This document shows positions 8,272 to 17,117 of a stretch of DNA of 64,000 bases, piece after piece. This stretch comes from Methylobacter sp. (GTDB taxonomy: Bacteria > Pseudomonadota > Gammaproteobacteria > Methylococcales > Methylomonadaceae): assembly GCF_004322395.1 (NCBI RefSeq), contig NZ_SCTW01000143.1, positions 36,990-100,989 of the forward strand. Direction: 5' to 3'. Position 1 is the first letter of the stretch. Each line of letters starts with the position of its first letter. The notes under the pieces are model-generated. The model saw only the letters and a program-made list of their open reading frames with translations, ran no database searches and was not told where the DNA came from. The position numbers and the translations under genes were made by a program.

Positions 8272-8766
8272 CTAGATTTTTCGGAAGATCGGAATTGATT
8301 TTTCAGACGAACGCCGCGCCTTAAGCCCCCAGGCCAAGAGATATTCAATTCTGCGGTTTCCACTGCTCAAACGTTTAAAAAGTATTTCAAATAATTCCTT
8401 ATAAAACAAATAACCTTTAGTGGGATGGGCATCCAGATACTCGCCAAGTTTTTCTCCGTTTATTTCCAGTAAACAGCCATCGGTAATAGCTATAACGGAA
8501 GCGGTTCGTACAGATGACTCATGGAGACAAGTATCACCGAAAAGATCGCCTTTGCCTAAGTCCCCGACTCCCGTTTTTAAATTTCTGCGCTCTTCCAGTT
8601 CCACATGCACAGACACCCGTAATTGACCGCTTTCGACAAAAAACAGGGACTTAGCCACATCGCCTTCCTTAACGATGACTTCATTAGCGTAAAACTTCCA
8701 ACGTTGCCAAGCGACCCCTTTTGGAAAGCTTTGGTCATCGATTATTTGTTTGATTAAATTTTCCAA
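8272..8766 (-). CDS. Cyclic nucleotide-binding domain protein
   Basis: A 164-residue single-domain protein. Residues about 25-125 show the CNMP fold: EGDVAKSLFFVESGQLRV, a Gly pair, then GDLFGDTCLHESSVRTASVIA, which is the phosphate-binding cassette with the Glu replaced by Asp (GD for GE). No helix-turn-helix follows, so it is not a CRP-type regulator; it may be a stand-alone sensor or regulatory subunit. There is no internal Met, and the frame begins at a TTG at 8766. It converges on ygfX with 12 bases between stops. Confidence 0.75.
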   Translation of the reverse strand: MENLIKQIIDDQSFPKGVAWQRWKFYANEVIVKEGDVAKSLFFVESGQLRVSVHVELEERRNLKTGVGDLGKGDLFGDTCLHESSVRTASVIAITDGCLLEINGEKLGEYLDAHPTKGYLFYKELFEILFKRLSSGNRRIEYLLAWGLKARRSSEKSIPIFRKI

Positions 8767-8840
8767 GACCGTAATCTCTAACTACACAGCAATTATTTAA
8801 CAAAGTACTCAGCGTAAGTTAATAGTTAACACAACGCCAA

Positions 8841-11072
8841 TCACTCGCACTCCAAACCATCAACCCGCTGAAAACCGCGGGGTAATGCCGAACCCCTATT
8901 AGCGCGGTTGCCGGAATAATGCTCAATATCCGCGCCTTTAAGCGTTAGCTGCCGTTTACCGGCAATGATTTTCAACTGTCCGTTTTCAGGGATCGCTACC
9001 GCTGCGATCACATAATCTTTTCCAGCGTTCAGATCGGCTGTCGGGATTTGAATCAGCTTATTCCCTTTGCCTTTCGCCAAAGCAGGCAACTCAGCCACAG
9101 TAAAAATCAGCAAGCGGCCTTGCAATGTCACAACTGCCAGCAAGTCGGCTTCATTACTTATTTTCGCGGGTTTTAATACCCTGGCGCCGTCAGGTAACGT
9201 GATCAGCAGTTTACCAGCCTTGTTCTTGCTCAACAATTCTTTTAGCTGAACCCGGAATCCATAGCCGAAATGACTGGCAAGCACATACCAGTCGTCAGGT
9301 TGGCCTGCCAGAAGATGTAGGAATAACGAACCCGGCGGCGGATTGAGCCGTCCTGTCAACGGCTCGCCTTGAGTTCTGGCCGACGGCAGATCGTGCGAGG
9401 AAGTACTGTAAGACCGCCCGGTCGAATCGAGAATATAAACAGGCTGCGTCGTCCGGCATTTGACTGCATCCAAAAAACCGTCGCCGGAACGATAATTTAA
9501 ACTTGCAACATCAATGTCATGGCCTTTCGCGGCCCTGATCCAGCCTTTTTCCGACAAGATAACAGTTAACGGCTCGTTGCTTATTAACGCCGTTGTTTCC
9601 AGCGCCTGCGCCGCATCTCTTGCTACAATCGGCGAGCGGCGGTCGTCGCCGTATTTTTCTGCATCGCGCTCCAGTTCTTTCCTGATCAGGCGATTTAGCA
9701 AGCGCGGCGAACCCAAAGTCTTTTCCAGTGCGGCGCGCTCCAGTTCCAGCTCAGCCTGCTCGCCGCGAATCTTCATCTCTTCGAGTTTGGCCAGATGCCT
9801 TAACTTTAATTCCAATATCGCTTCAGCCTGAATATCGGTAATGCCGAAGCGCTCCATCAGCACCGGTTTGGGATGGTCTTCAGTGCGGATAATTGCAATG
9901 ACTTCATCGATATTAAGGTAGGCTATCAGCAGACCGTCGAGAATATGCAGCCGTGCCAACACCTTATCCAACCGGTATTGCAGGCGTTTTCGCACGGTTT
10001 CGGTACGAAACACCAGCCATTCAACCAGAATATCTCTAAGCCCTCTAACCTTGGGCCGTCCATCCAAGCCTATCATGTTCAAATTGACGCGATAACTTTT
10101 TTCAAGATCGGTCGTCGCAAACAGATGCGACATTACTTCATCCGCATCGATCCGTTTTGAACGAGGAATCACCAGCAAACGGGTCGGATTTTCATGATCC
10201 GATTCATCACGCAAATCTTCGATCATCGGCAGCTTTTTCGCCAGCATTTGCGCGGCTATCTGCTCCATCAATTTAGCGCCGGAAACCTGATGCGGCAGCG
10301 CGGTAATCACGATATTGCCGTCTTCCTGTTCGTATTTGGCGCGCATTTTGATCGATCCGCCGCCACTGATATACATTTTTTGTATCTCATCGGCCGAAGT
10401 GATGATTTCCGCGTCGGTCGGGTAATCGGGGCCTTTGATATGGGTAAAAAGCGTTTCCAGCGTACTGTCGGGGTCATCCAATAACTGGATGCAGGCATTG
10501 GCGACTTCCCGCAGATTATGCGGCGGTATATCGGTCGCCATGCCGACCGCGATGCCCATGGTGCCGTTCAGCAATATATTCGGCAGCCGCGCCGGCAATA
10601 ACACAGGCTCTTTCAAAGTGGCGTCAAAATTATCCGTCCAGTCAACCGTTCCTTGACCCAATTCGCTTAACAAGGTTTGTGCATAAGCGGTCAGACGGGA
10701 TTCGGTATAACGCATCGCGGCAAATGATTTGGGATCGTCCGGCGAGCCCCAGTTGCCCTGCCCGTCAACCAACGGATAGCGATAGGAAAAATCCTGCGCC
10801 ATCAGCACCATGGCTTCATAACAAGCGGTATCACCGTGGGGGTGATATTTACCCAACACATCGCCGACCGTCCTGGCCGATTTTTTAAACTTGGCCGTCG
10901 CGGTCAAACCCAGCTCGGACATTGCATAAACAATACGCCGTTGTACCGGTTTTAAACCGTCTGCAATATGCGGCAAAGCCCGGTCCAAAATGACATACAT
11001 GGAATAATCCAAGTAAGCTTTTTCGGTAAAATCCTTTAACGGCAGCTGTTCAAAATTCCCTTGCATGATCAT
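8841..11072 (-). CDS. parC: DNA topoisomerase IV subunit A
   Basis: The 743-residue product has normal ParC length. It contains [34 protein letters not shown] and the catalytic tyrosine in [10 protein letters not shown] (Y122). With ParE it decatenates daughter chromosomes and relaxes supercoils. The C-terminal beta-pinwheel lacks the GyrA box, as expected for ParC rather than GyrA. The quinolone-region positions are Thr82 and Glu86. The start codon is 3 bases after the stop of the thioesterase gene, so the two form an operon. parE is not in the window. Confidence 0.95.
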   Translation of the reverse strand: MIMQGNFEQLPLKDFTEKAYLDYSMYVILDRALPHIADGLKPVQRRIVYAMSELGLTATAKFKKSARTVGDVLGKYHPHGDTACYEAMVLMAQDFSYRYPLVDGQGNWGSPDDPKSFAAMRYTESRLTAYAQTLLSELGQGTVDWTDNFDATLKEPVLLPARLPNILLNGTMGIAVGMATDIPPHNLREVANACIQLLDDPDSTLETLFTHIKGPDYPTDAEIITSADEIQKMYISGGGSIKMRAKYEQEDGNIVITALPHQVSGAKLMEQIAAQMLAKKLPMIEDLRDESDHENPTRLLVIPRSKRIDADEVMSHLFATTDLEKSYRVNLNMIGLDGRPKVRGLRDILVEWLVFRTETVRKRLQYRLDKVLARLHILDGLLIAYLNIDEVIAIIRTEDHPKPVLMERFGITDIQAEAILELKLRHLAKLEEMKIRGEQAELELERAALEKTLGSPRLLNRLIRKELERDAEKYGDDRRSPIVARDAAQALETTALISNEPLTVILSEKGWIRAAKGHDIDVASLNYRSGDGFLDAVKCRTTQPVYILDSTGRSYSTSSHDLPSARTQGEPLTGRLNPPPGSLFLHLLAGQPDDWYVLASHFGYGFRVQLKELLSKNKAGKLLITLPDGARVLKPAKISNEADLLAVVTLQGRLLIFTVAELPALAKGKGNKLIQIPTADLNAGKDYVIAAVAIPENGQLKIIAGKRQLTLKGADIEHYSGNRANRGSALPRGFQRVDGLECE

Positions 11073-11075
11073 AAA

Positions 11076-11573
11076 TTACAAGCCATCCTTGGGTAAATCC
11101 ACATGCAAGGCACGATTTCTTTCCAGACTTTCCTGGCGCATTTGTTTGCGCATTTGGGCCGCATCATAAAATCTTTTTTCCACTTCGTTATCCAGTTGTA
11201 GTCTTGGAACTTCCACAGTTTTTCCGTTTTCATCCAGCGCTACCATCGTAAAATAGCAGGAGGTCGTATGTCTTTTTTCGTCGGTTCTTAAATCTTCGGC
11301 AAAAACCTTAACCCCGACTTCCATTGACGAATGGCCGACATAATTAACATGCGCATAAAAGGTGACCAGCTCGCCGACATTGACCTGCTGTTTAAAGAAC
11401 ACCTGATCGAGCGCAGCTGTCACTACGTATCTTTTACAATATTTTGCCGCGCAGGCATAAGCTACCTGATCCAGCAGCTTCAATAAAGAACCGCCGTGTA
11501 CGTTGCCGGAAAAATTGGCCATGTCCGGCGTCATCAATACCGTCATAGTCAGGGATTTTTCTTGTTTGCTCAT
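11076..11573 (-). CDS. Acyl-CoA thioesterase, hotdog fold (YciA-like)
   Basis: A 165-residue hotdog-fold protein. The NVHGGSLLKLLDQVAYACA stretch holds the helix and the catalytic acid, and VDVKVFAEDL-like beta strands follow. YciA-type enzymes hydrolyse acyl-CoA esters in the cytoplasm. The frame runs to an ATG at 11600, but the ATG at 11573 gives the usual N-terminus MSKQEKSLTMTVLM and has a TGAGAT site. It directly precedes parC. Confidence 0.82.
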   Translation of the reverse strand: MSKQEKSLTMTVLMTPDMANFSGNVHGGSLLKLLDQVAYACAAKYCKRYVVTAALDQVFFKQQVNVGELVTFYAHVNYVGHSSMEVGVKVFAEDLRTDEKRHTTSCYFTMVALDENGKTVEVPRLQLDNEVEKRFYDAAQMRKQMRQESLERNRALHVDLPKDGL

Positions 11574-11809
11574 TAAGATCTCACTTTCAAAGCCCGACAT
11601 TACAGGCTGTCATTGTTCATGTAATTTTGTAACTGCTCAGCAAATGCCGGTTTTATACATAGAACACGAATGATACTGGTTAAACGGATTTTAATTTTTC
11701 CGCCGACCCCGGAAGCTCCATTTCATCAATGCTTATCAGTCAAATCCATGTCGTACATGTTCTATTTTCCTAACTGTTGATTAGTTACGTAATTTTTATC
11801 ATAACTTGA

Positions 11810-12046
11810 TTACAATTCCTCACCTATCTGTGTTTCCCGGTTTGGAACTTTAGCCAATAAGCGTTGAAAAGCTTGCTCATCAGCCCGTTGCACACGTTGC
11901 TGCAAATAATCCTCTGTTGCTATAGCCGAAACTTTCTCGGCAACCGCGCTGGCGATAAACTGATTGATGGACACCCCTTCTTGCTGGGCCAGCTCTTTAA
12001 TATGCCGATGAACAGAGTCCGGCAGCCGCAAACTTAATGTACTCAT
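11810..12046 (-). CDS. Ribbon-helix-helix antitoxin
   Basis: 78 residues. The N-terminus MSTLSLRLPDSVHRHIKELA followed by GVSINQFIASAVAEKV is a ribbon-helix-helix DNA-binding domain; the tail (residues about 45-78) is helical and charged, as in antitoxins that wrap their toxin. The start overlaps the PIN toxin stop in a TAATG arrangement, so the order is toxin then antitoxin. It likely binds the palindrome at 12455-12470 to repress the pair. Confidence 0.82.
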   Translation of the reverse strand: MSTLSLRLPDSVHRHIKELAQQEGVSINQFIASAVAEKVSAIATEDYLQQRVQRADEQAFQRLLAKVPNRETQIGEEL

Positions 12047-12456
12047 TACAAACGTTCCAATAAGGTTTTAGGGACAATAGCCTCAACACCAAACTTATCA
12101 ATGCCGGCAAAATCTTTTAAATTGTAGGTGACAATGGTTTTAACCTTTGCAGTCACTGCTAATTCCAGCACCAAATCATTCTTGGCATCGGGTAAATAAG
12201 GCCGCCATAAAAAATACACTTGTTGAAACCGGCTAAAAACACAGAGGTTATCTAAAACCACATCAATATCCTCATCCCGCAGATTTAGCGCCGTTTGATT
12301 ACGCCTGATGATATCTTCATATTCAAACAATAAAGGCGTCGATAACGCCAGATGAACACGTCCTAGCGCAAGATGCTCCAATATCTTAAAAGACGCGCCG
12401 CTTGCCGAAGATAAACCGGAAAATAGGATATTGGTATCCATAATAATTTCAATCAT
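12046..12456 (-). CDS. PIN-domain toxin of a type II toxin-antitoxin pair
   Basis: 136 residues from ATG 12456. MIEIIMDTNILFSGL gives the first catalytic Asp; later acidic residues are in LLFEYEDII, and LPDAKNDLVLELAV supplies the PIN-site D/D pair; TYNLKDF closes the domain. PIN toxins are magnesium-dependent RNases. It belongs to the family often annotated as putative toxin component, PIN family, partnered by RHH antitoxins. The frame extends 22 codons further upstream to 12522, past the operator-like palindrome, so the shorter start is chosen. Confidence 0.82.
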   Translation of the reverse strand: MIEIIMDTNILFSGLSSASGASFKILEHLALGRVHLALSTPLLFEYEDIIRRNQTALNLRDEDIDVVLDNLCVFSRFQQVYFLWRPYLPDAKNDLVLELAVTAKVKTIVTYNLKDFAGIDKFGVEAIVPKTLLERL

Positions 12457-12470
12457 ACCATATACGGTAT
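12455..12470. promoter_or_regulatory. Operator-like palindrome at the toxin-antitoxin start
   Basis: ATACC and GGTAT form 5-bp arms around a 6-base AT-rich centre and overlap the toxin start codon. This is a natural site for autorepression by the ribbon-helix-helix antitoxin. Confidence 0.5.
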
Positions 12471-12745
12471 CATATAAAACCTTTAATGTAACAAATAATT
12501 GCTGTTTTTGGGGTATGAACAAGCACTTCCCTAATGATTTTTACCCTAAGTTGATACATTGGGGTGAACTACCTGTGACGTTCTCGTTAAAACCCGTAAC
12601 ACTTTTAACTTATTGTTTTATTAAGACATCAATGCTGCACAATGAAGTTGCAGGAAATTTGTGATGAGACTAGCATATCAGTTGCCGGCTTCAAATATGA
12701 GGCGGTATTTCATTTTTCCTTCAACTCAGTTATCGGGAGATCATC

Positions 12746-13015
12746 ATGCCAAATCAAGACGAACATGACAACAGAACCGAACAACCGTTATCTTCACCGG
12801 ATTTGAATGATACTGAAGAGAGTTTTACAGAGAATGTTGTCGGCACCTTTAAAACACTTTTATTTGCAATAGTTGGCGTGGCGCTGCTTTTAGCTATTTG
12901 GGTCTTGCTGCCCATGTTTCTTACTTATTTATCTGAGGGCGATTATCGCGCTCCGTCACAAATTCACCCAACAGACGCCGCAAGCAAAGGCGACCAAAAT
13001 CCCTATAAAAAATAA
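12746..13015 (+). CDS. Small single-pass membrane protein of unknown function
   Basis: 89 residues: an acidic, polar N-terminus (1-35), one hydrophobic helix at about 36-62 (TLLFAIVGVALLLAIWVLLP), and a polar C-terminal tail. The ATG has a GGGAG site 6 bases upstream and a strong terminator follows, which together support a real monocistronic gene. I do not recognise the family. Confidence 0.65.
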   Translation: MPNQDEHDNRTEQPLSSPDLNDTEESFTENVVGTFKTLLFAIVGVALLLAIWVLLPMFLTYLSEGDYRAPSQIHPTDAASKGDQNPYKK

Positions 13016-13037
13016 GACTTACACGATAAGTTAATGC

Positions 13038-13080
13038 CTACGAACCGGACATTGCCTCTTTTGTCCGGTTCGTAGCTTTT
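13038..13080 (+). terminator. Rho-independent terminator after the small membrane protein gene
   Basis: CTACGAACCGGACA and its reverse complement form a 14-bp stem (13038-13075) around a 10-base loop, followed by CTTTT. Confidence 0.85.
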
Positions 13081-13137
13081 ATTCGGATAGCGTTTTTGTT
13101 GGATAGAGCGATAGCGCAAAATTAAATACCCAATCAA

Positions 13138-13998
13138 CTATCGGCTTTGTTTAATTGCCCAAGCCACATCGGCTGCTTGCCGGTTTTCCTTGACATCATG
13201 CACCCGAAACATCTGCACACCGGCCATCACCCCTAATGCCGTTGTCACTGCGGTGGCGGTAACCAGTTCCAAAGGCTCGGTTACATCGCAAATCGTTCCC
13301 ATAAAACGTTTGCGGCTGGTACCTAACAGAATAGGAAAACCCGTCGCCACCAATGCATCAAGATGAGCCAGCAAATCAAGGTTATCCTGCTTGCGTTTGC
13401 CAAAGCCTATGCCCGGATCGATCGCAATATTCTCTTTTTTAACTCCCGCCTTTAACGCCGCATTAATGCTTTCATTTAGAGCATCAAGCACTTCTTGCAC
13501 GACATTTTCGTAATGCGGATTATCCTGCATCGTTTTTGGCGTTCCCTGGCTGTGCATCAAAATAATCGGTACGCCGGTTTTCGCAGCCAACGTCAAGATT
13601 GCCGGGTCCGCCCTGCCCCCTGACACATCATTGATAATATTGGCTCCTGCATTCAGCGCTGCTTTAGCGACCGCGCTCAAGGTCGTATCGATGCTGATCA
13701 AAATATCGCCGGATACACATTGCCTGATGGCTTCAATGATTGGAACGACCCGCTGGATTTGTTCACTAGCCGCGACCGGATCGGATCCGGGGCGGGTTGA
13801 CTCGCCGCCTATATCGATAATATCCACGCCTTCGGACACCATAAGCTCAACCTGTTGCAAAGCCGCATTAATACCCGAGTATTTGCCGCCATCGGAAAAG
13901 CTATCCGGCGTCACATTTAAAATCCCCATAATCAGCGGCCTATTTTGTATGTCGTGAGGTTGCGGGAAACCGGCGCGACGTTTAAATTGACTGAACAT
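13138..13998 (-). CDS. folP: Dihydropteroate synthase
   Basis: 286 residues from ATG 13998. The signatures MGILNVTPDSFSDGG (pterin/PABA loop) and GGESTRPGS are intact, with later DPGIGFGK and GTSRKRF. FolP joins 4-aminobenzoate to dihydropterin pyrophosphate in folate synthesis. The open frame runs 41 codons further upstream, but those codons come from the palindromic repeat at 14059-14102 and are not conserved; ATG 13998 has a GAGAG site. It is divergent from the H4MPT gene block, whose second gene is a distant FolP relative. Confidence 0.93.
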   Translation of the reverse strand: MFSQFKRRAGFPQPHDIQNRPLIMGILNVTPDSFSDGGKYSGINAALQQVELMVSEGVDIIDIGGESTRPGSDPVAASEQIQRVVPIIEAIRQCVSGDILISIDTTLSAVAKAALNAGANIINDVSGGRADPAILTLAAKTGVPIILMHSQGTPKTMQDNPHYENVVQEVLDALNESINAALKAGVKKENIAIDPGIGFGKRKQDNLDLLAHLDALVATGFPILLGTSRKRFMGTICDVTEPLELVTATAVTTALGVMAGVQMFRVHDVKENRQAADVAWAIKQSR

Positions 13999-14375
13999 TT
14001 CGTAACTCTCATTAATAACAGGTGAATCGACAAAAGCTGAAAAGAATATCACCACGAAGACACGAAGGACACGAAGATTTATTTCTTCGTGTCCTTCGTG
14101 TCTCGGCAATTGCTCCTGCATTGCTCTACCTCGGCAACCGCTCCATGCGTTGCTCTACCTCCTGCATCCTTGCAGTCGTCCTGTATCCATACAGTCGTTC
14201 GTGGTGAATAAAGATTTTTAATCGCTTGTTTACCAGTATTGTATTCCACGATTAATCTATTTAATTCTTATGCGCCGTCTGTAGATAAACAACATTTCCT
14301 AAAAACTCCTGTCTGCGAAATCGCCATATTGATTCATGTATAATGTCCCCATATTTCCAACTCTAACTAAATTTA
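13999..14375. promoter_or_regulatory. Divergent region between folP and the H4MPT cluster
   Basis: No gene. It holds an inverted repeat (arms 14059-14077 and 14084-14102, built of CACGAAG words), then a stretch with GCTCCTGC-family repeat words (about 14101-14205). TATAAT at 14339-14344, 31 bases before the first H4MPT gene, is a candidate -10 element; no convincing -35 is seen. Confidence 0.5.
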
Positions 14376-14912
14376 ATGGATAAGCCACGATTAGCCTGGG
14401 CCATTACCGGCTCCGGCCATTATATAGAAGAATGCCTGGACTTCCTGCTGACTCTGGATGATATTGATCTGTATTTAAGTCAGGCCGGAGAAGAAGTTTT
14501 AAAAATGTACGGAATTAATCTCGACGACGTCCGCAAAAAAATGCCGGTATACCGCGACAAAGCCGCTTCAGCGCCGCCGGTGGGACATTTTTACAAAGGC
14601 TATTACCATACTTTTGTAATGGCGCCGACCACGTCGAACACGGTTGCAAAATGCGTACTGGGCATTGCCGACTCGCTGGTAACCAATCTTTATTCCCAAG
14701 CCGGGAAATGCAGGGTTCCGAGCATTGTTTACCCTTGCGACATAGCCCCGGAAATGGAAACCACTGCGCCGGGAGGAAAAGTCATGGTTTATCCCCGTAA
14801 AATCGATCTTGAAGGCACAACCAAATTACGCGCATTTGAATACACAAGCGTCGTTGAAAGTGTCGATGAATTGATTGCCACCGTTAAAGAACGGCTAAGA
14901 TCGTTAACATGA
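14376..14912 (+). CDS. Archaeoflavoprotein AfpA / DmrB-like flavoprotein (dihydromethanopterin reductase candidate)
   Basis: 178 residues of the HFCD flavoprotein family. The N-terminal strand LAWAITGSGHYIEE starts the FMN-binding fold; VMAPTTSNTVAKCVLGIADS is the Asn-containing FMN/substrate loop and ends in the typical TNLYSQAGKC segment. DmrB-type members reduce dihydromethanopterin to H4MPT, the last step of H4MPT synthesis; AfpA of archaea is a ferredoxin-linked electron carrier. The next three genes are archaeal-type cofactor genes, which supports the H4MPT role. The stop overlaps the next start by ATGA. Confidence 0.75.
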   Translation: MDKPRLAWAITGSGHYIEECLDFLLTLDDIDLYLSQAGEEVLKMYGINLDDVRKKMPVYRDKAASAPPVGHFYKGYYHTFVMAPTTSNTVAKCVLGIADSLVTNLYSQAGKCRVPSIVYPCDIAPEMETTAPGGKVMVYPRKIDLEGTTKLRAFEYTSVVESVDELIATVKERLRSLT

Positions 14913-16297
14913 GCGAACATATCCTCTTTCTTACCGGCAGGTTGGCGGAAAAACAGCTGCATAGCATCCTTGAAAAAATGCAGCCCGAATTCATCTATAC
15001 CGTGCATGAATTGGGTCTTAAGGTCGCAGCCTTAATGACCGCCGACATGATAGGCCGCCGCCTGACCGACACTTTCGGCGCCGATCGCATACTGGTACCC
15101 GGACGCTGCCGCGGCGACTTGGAAGCCTTATCCAAAGACATGGGCCTGCCTATTGAACGCGGCCCGGAAGAACTCAAGGACTTGCCGATGTTCTTCGGCC
15201 AAGCCGCGCACAAAATCGATTTAAACAACTACAGCGTCAAAATCTTTGCCGAAATCGTCGATGCGCCCAATATCAGCGTTGAGGAAGCCGTTCAACGCGC
15301 CTACTACTATAAGCAAAACGGCGCCGATGTGATCGATATAGGCTGCCTGCCGAGCACCGATTTTCCGCATATGGAAGACATCATTCGCACCTTGAAACAG
15401 GAAGGCTTTACCGTCAGCATCGACTCGCTTGAAGCAAACGATTTGCTCAGAGGCGGCAAAGCGGGCGCCGATTACATGCTCAGCCTGCACGAAAGCACAT
15501 TATGGGTTGCCGATGAAGTCGCGGCGACGCCGATTCTAATCCCGGAAAAGCATGAAGATTTGGCTTCGCTGGATCGAGCCATCAACGCCATGCAAGCAAA
15601 AAACCGCAGCTTTATCGTCGATCCTATTTTAGATCCGCTGCATTTTGGCTTCACGCAGTCCATTGTGCGTTATCATGAAGTCAGGAAGAACCATCCCGAT
15701 ATTGAAATGATGCTCGGCGTCGGCAATATCACCGAACTGACCCATGCCGACACTATGGGCATGAATGCGCTGCTGCTGGGCATCTGCTCGGAACTAAACA
15801 TCAACAGCATTTTGGCAACCCAGGTCAGCAAACATGCCTGCCGGGCAGTCAAAGAAGCCGATCTGGCGCGCCGCATCATGTTTGCCGCAAAAGAGCATGA
15901 CATGCTGCCCAAACATATCGATCCCGGCTTAATGGCCTTGCATGAAACCTCACCCTTCCCTTATAGTTTGGAAGAAATCAAGGAACTGGCAGGCCAAATC
16001 AAAGACCCCAGCTACCGCGTTCAAATCAGCGCCGAAGGCGTACATATTTTCAACCGCGACGGCATACACAGCGCCACCGATCCATTCGACCTGTTTCCGA
16101 ATCTGCATGTTGAAAACGACGGCGGACATGCTTTTTATCTCGGTGTTGAGCTGGCCCGCGCTGAAATAGCTTGGCAACTGGGTAAACGCTATACCCAGGA
16201 CCAAGCATTGCAATGGGGTTGCGCAACCGACAGCGCAGAATCTACCGTTGACCTGCATACTTTTAAACCGGCCGGAACCACACTAAAAAAACATTAA
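14909..16297 (+). CDS. Dihydropteroate synthase-related protein of the H4MPT pathway (DUF6513 type)
   Basis: 462 residues in two parts: an N-terminal segment (1-120) with FLTGRLAEKQL and ILVPGRCRGDLEAL, and a TIM-barrel like FolP (about 125-400) with DIGCLPSTDFPHMEDI, VSIDSLEANDLLRGGKAGADYMLSL split over loops, and MLGVGNITELTHADTMG. Proteins of this kind occur in methanogens and in H4MPT-using methylotrophs and are thought to act in the step joining the pterin and the arylamine side chain. Exact reaction unproven. It overlaps the upstream flavoprotein gene by four bases and is followed after 7 bases by the DUF447 gene. Confidence 0.8.
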   Translation: MSEHILFLTGRLAEKQLHSILEKMQPEFIYTVHELGLKVAALMTADMIGRRLTDTFGADRILVPGRCRGDLEALSKDMGLPIERGPEELKDLPMFFGQAAHKIDLNNYSVKIFAEIVDAPNISVEEAVQRAYYYKQNGADVIDIGCLPSTDFPHMEDIIRTLKQEGFTVSIDSLEANDLLRGGKAGADYMLSLHESTLWVADEVAATPILIPEKHEDLASLDRAINAMQAKNRSFIVDPILDPLHFGFTQSIVRYHEVRKNHPDIEMMLGVGNITELTHADTMGMNALLLGICSELNINSILATQVSKHACRAVKEADLARRIMFAAKEHDMLPKHIDPGLMALHETSPFPYSLEEIKELAGQIKDPSYRVQISAEGVHIFNRDGIHSATDPFDLFPNLHVENDGGHAFYLGVELARAEIAWQLGKRYTQDQALQWGCATDSAESTVDLHTFKPAGTTLKKH

Positions 16298-16304
16298 AAC
16301 ACTA

Positions 16305-17117
16305 ATGATCCAAGAAACCATAGTCATCACACAAAACAGTTCAGGTCTGGCGCATATTGCACCTATGGGCATTCATGTTATCGCCAGGGATGGTGTGTAT
16401 GCCACAAGCCAGTCTGGAACTGGCGTGGCGACCGCCAAGCATGGTGTGTATGCCGAGAACCTGTCGGGAACAGGTTCGGCAATCGCCGCCGCAAGCCAGC
16501 CGGGAGCTGGCGCGGCGACCGAAGAAACACCGGACGAATTCATCATCCTGCCGTTTCGGCCCTCAACCACACTGAACAACCTGCTGGAAAGTAAAACCGC
16601 GGTCATCAACTATTGCGATGACGTACGAGTCTTTGCCGGATGCCTGACCGGGCGGCGCGACTGGCCATTAAAACCGGCGGAAAAAATAACCGGTCAGGTG
16701 CTCAGCTGTGCGTTAGCTCACACCGAAGTCGAACTGATCCGAGTTGAAGACGACGAGATCCGGCCTAAATTATTCTGTAAAGCCGTACACACCGCCAATC
16801 ATGCACCTTTTAAAGGTTTTAACCGAGCCCAATATTCGGTGCTGGAAGCGGCAATTTTAGTCAGCCGGTTAAACATGATTTCGCTGGAAAAAATACAATC
16901 GGAAATCGACTATCTGCGTATCGGCCTGGAGAAAACCGCCGGGGACAAAGAGCTGGAAGCCTGGGGTTGGTTGATGACCGTCATCGAAAATTATATCGCC
17001 GGGGATGATATGTTTCCCGAAAACTTGCCGGAAACAGGTTCTGCAATTGCCATAGATGGCGTATATGCTGCAAGCCGGCCGGGAGCAGACGCGTCAAAGA
17101 CTGAGATCATTGCATGA
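16305..17117 (+). CDS. DUF447 family flavin-reductase-like protein with repeat-derived insertions
   Basis: 270 residues, about 70 more than usual for DUF447. The family core is clear: IQETIVIT at the start, then, after an insertion, ILPFRPSTTLNNL, INYCDDVRVFAGCLTGR and AVHTANHAPFKGFNRAQYSVLEAAI split over strands. DUF447 proteins bind flavin and occur in methanogens and H4MPT methylotrophs, always with cofactor genes. Residues about 27-73 (three hairpin modules, repeated GVYA) and a tail from about 239 (ETGSAIAIDGVYA) are encoded by small palindromic DNA repeats. Despite this the frame is intact and the stop overlaps mfnB by ATGA. Confidence 0.8.
   Translation: MIQETIVITQNSSGLAHIAPMGIHVIARDGVYATSQSGTGVATAKHGVYAENLSGTGSAIAAASQPGAGAATEETPDEFIILPFRPSTTLNNLLESKTAVINYCDDVRVFAGCLTGRRDWPLKPAEKITGQVLSCALAHTEVELIRVEDDEIRPKLFCKAVHTANHAPFKGFNRAQYSVLEAAILVSRLNMISLEKIQSEIDYLRIGLEKTAGDKELEAWGWLMTVIENYIAGDDMFPENLPETGSAIAIDGVYAASRPGADASKTEIIA
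16408..16511. repeat. Three intragenic hairpin modules in the DUF447 gene
   Basis: GCCAGT-CTGGA-ACTGGC (16408-16424), AACCTGT-CGGGA-ACAGGTT (16458-16476) and GCCAGC-CGGGA-GCTGGC (16495-16511) are small palindromes with near-identical 5-base loops, each followed by a GGC(G/A)A(C/T)CGCC-like spacer. Two are preceded by GGTGTGTATGCC. Degenerate relatives lie at 17022-17090 in the same gene. Confidence 0.85.

Noticed and set aside
9067..10888. Several 60-105 codon plus-strand frames
   Set aside because: All lie antisense to parC, which is fully conserved on the other strand.
14059..14121. N-terminal extension of folP
   Set aside because: Encoded by the palindromic repeat and absent from the family; ATG 13998 has a ribosome site.
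16408..16511. CRISPR-like array
   Set aside because: Only three modules, palindromic and inside a coding frame, with no regular spacers and no cas genes.
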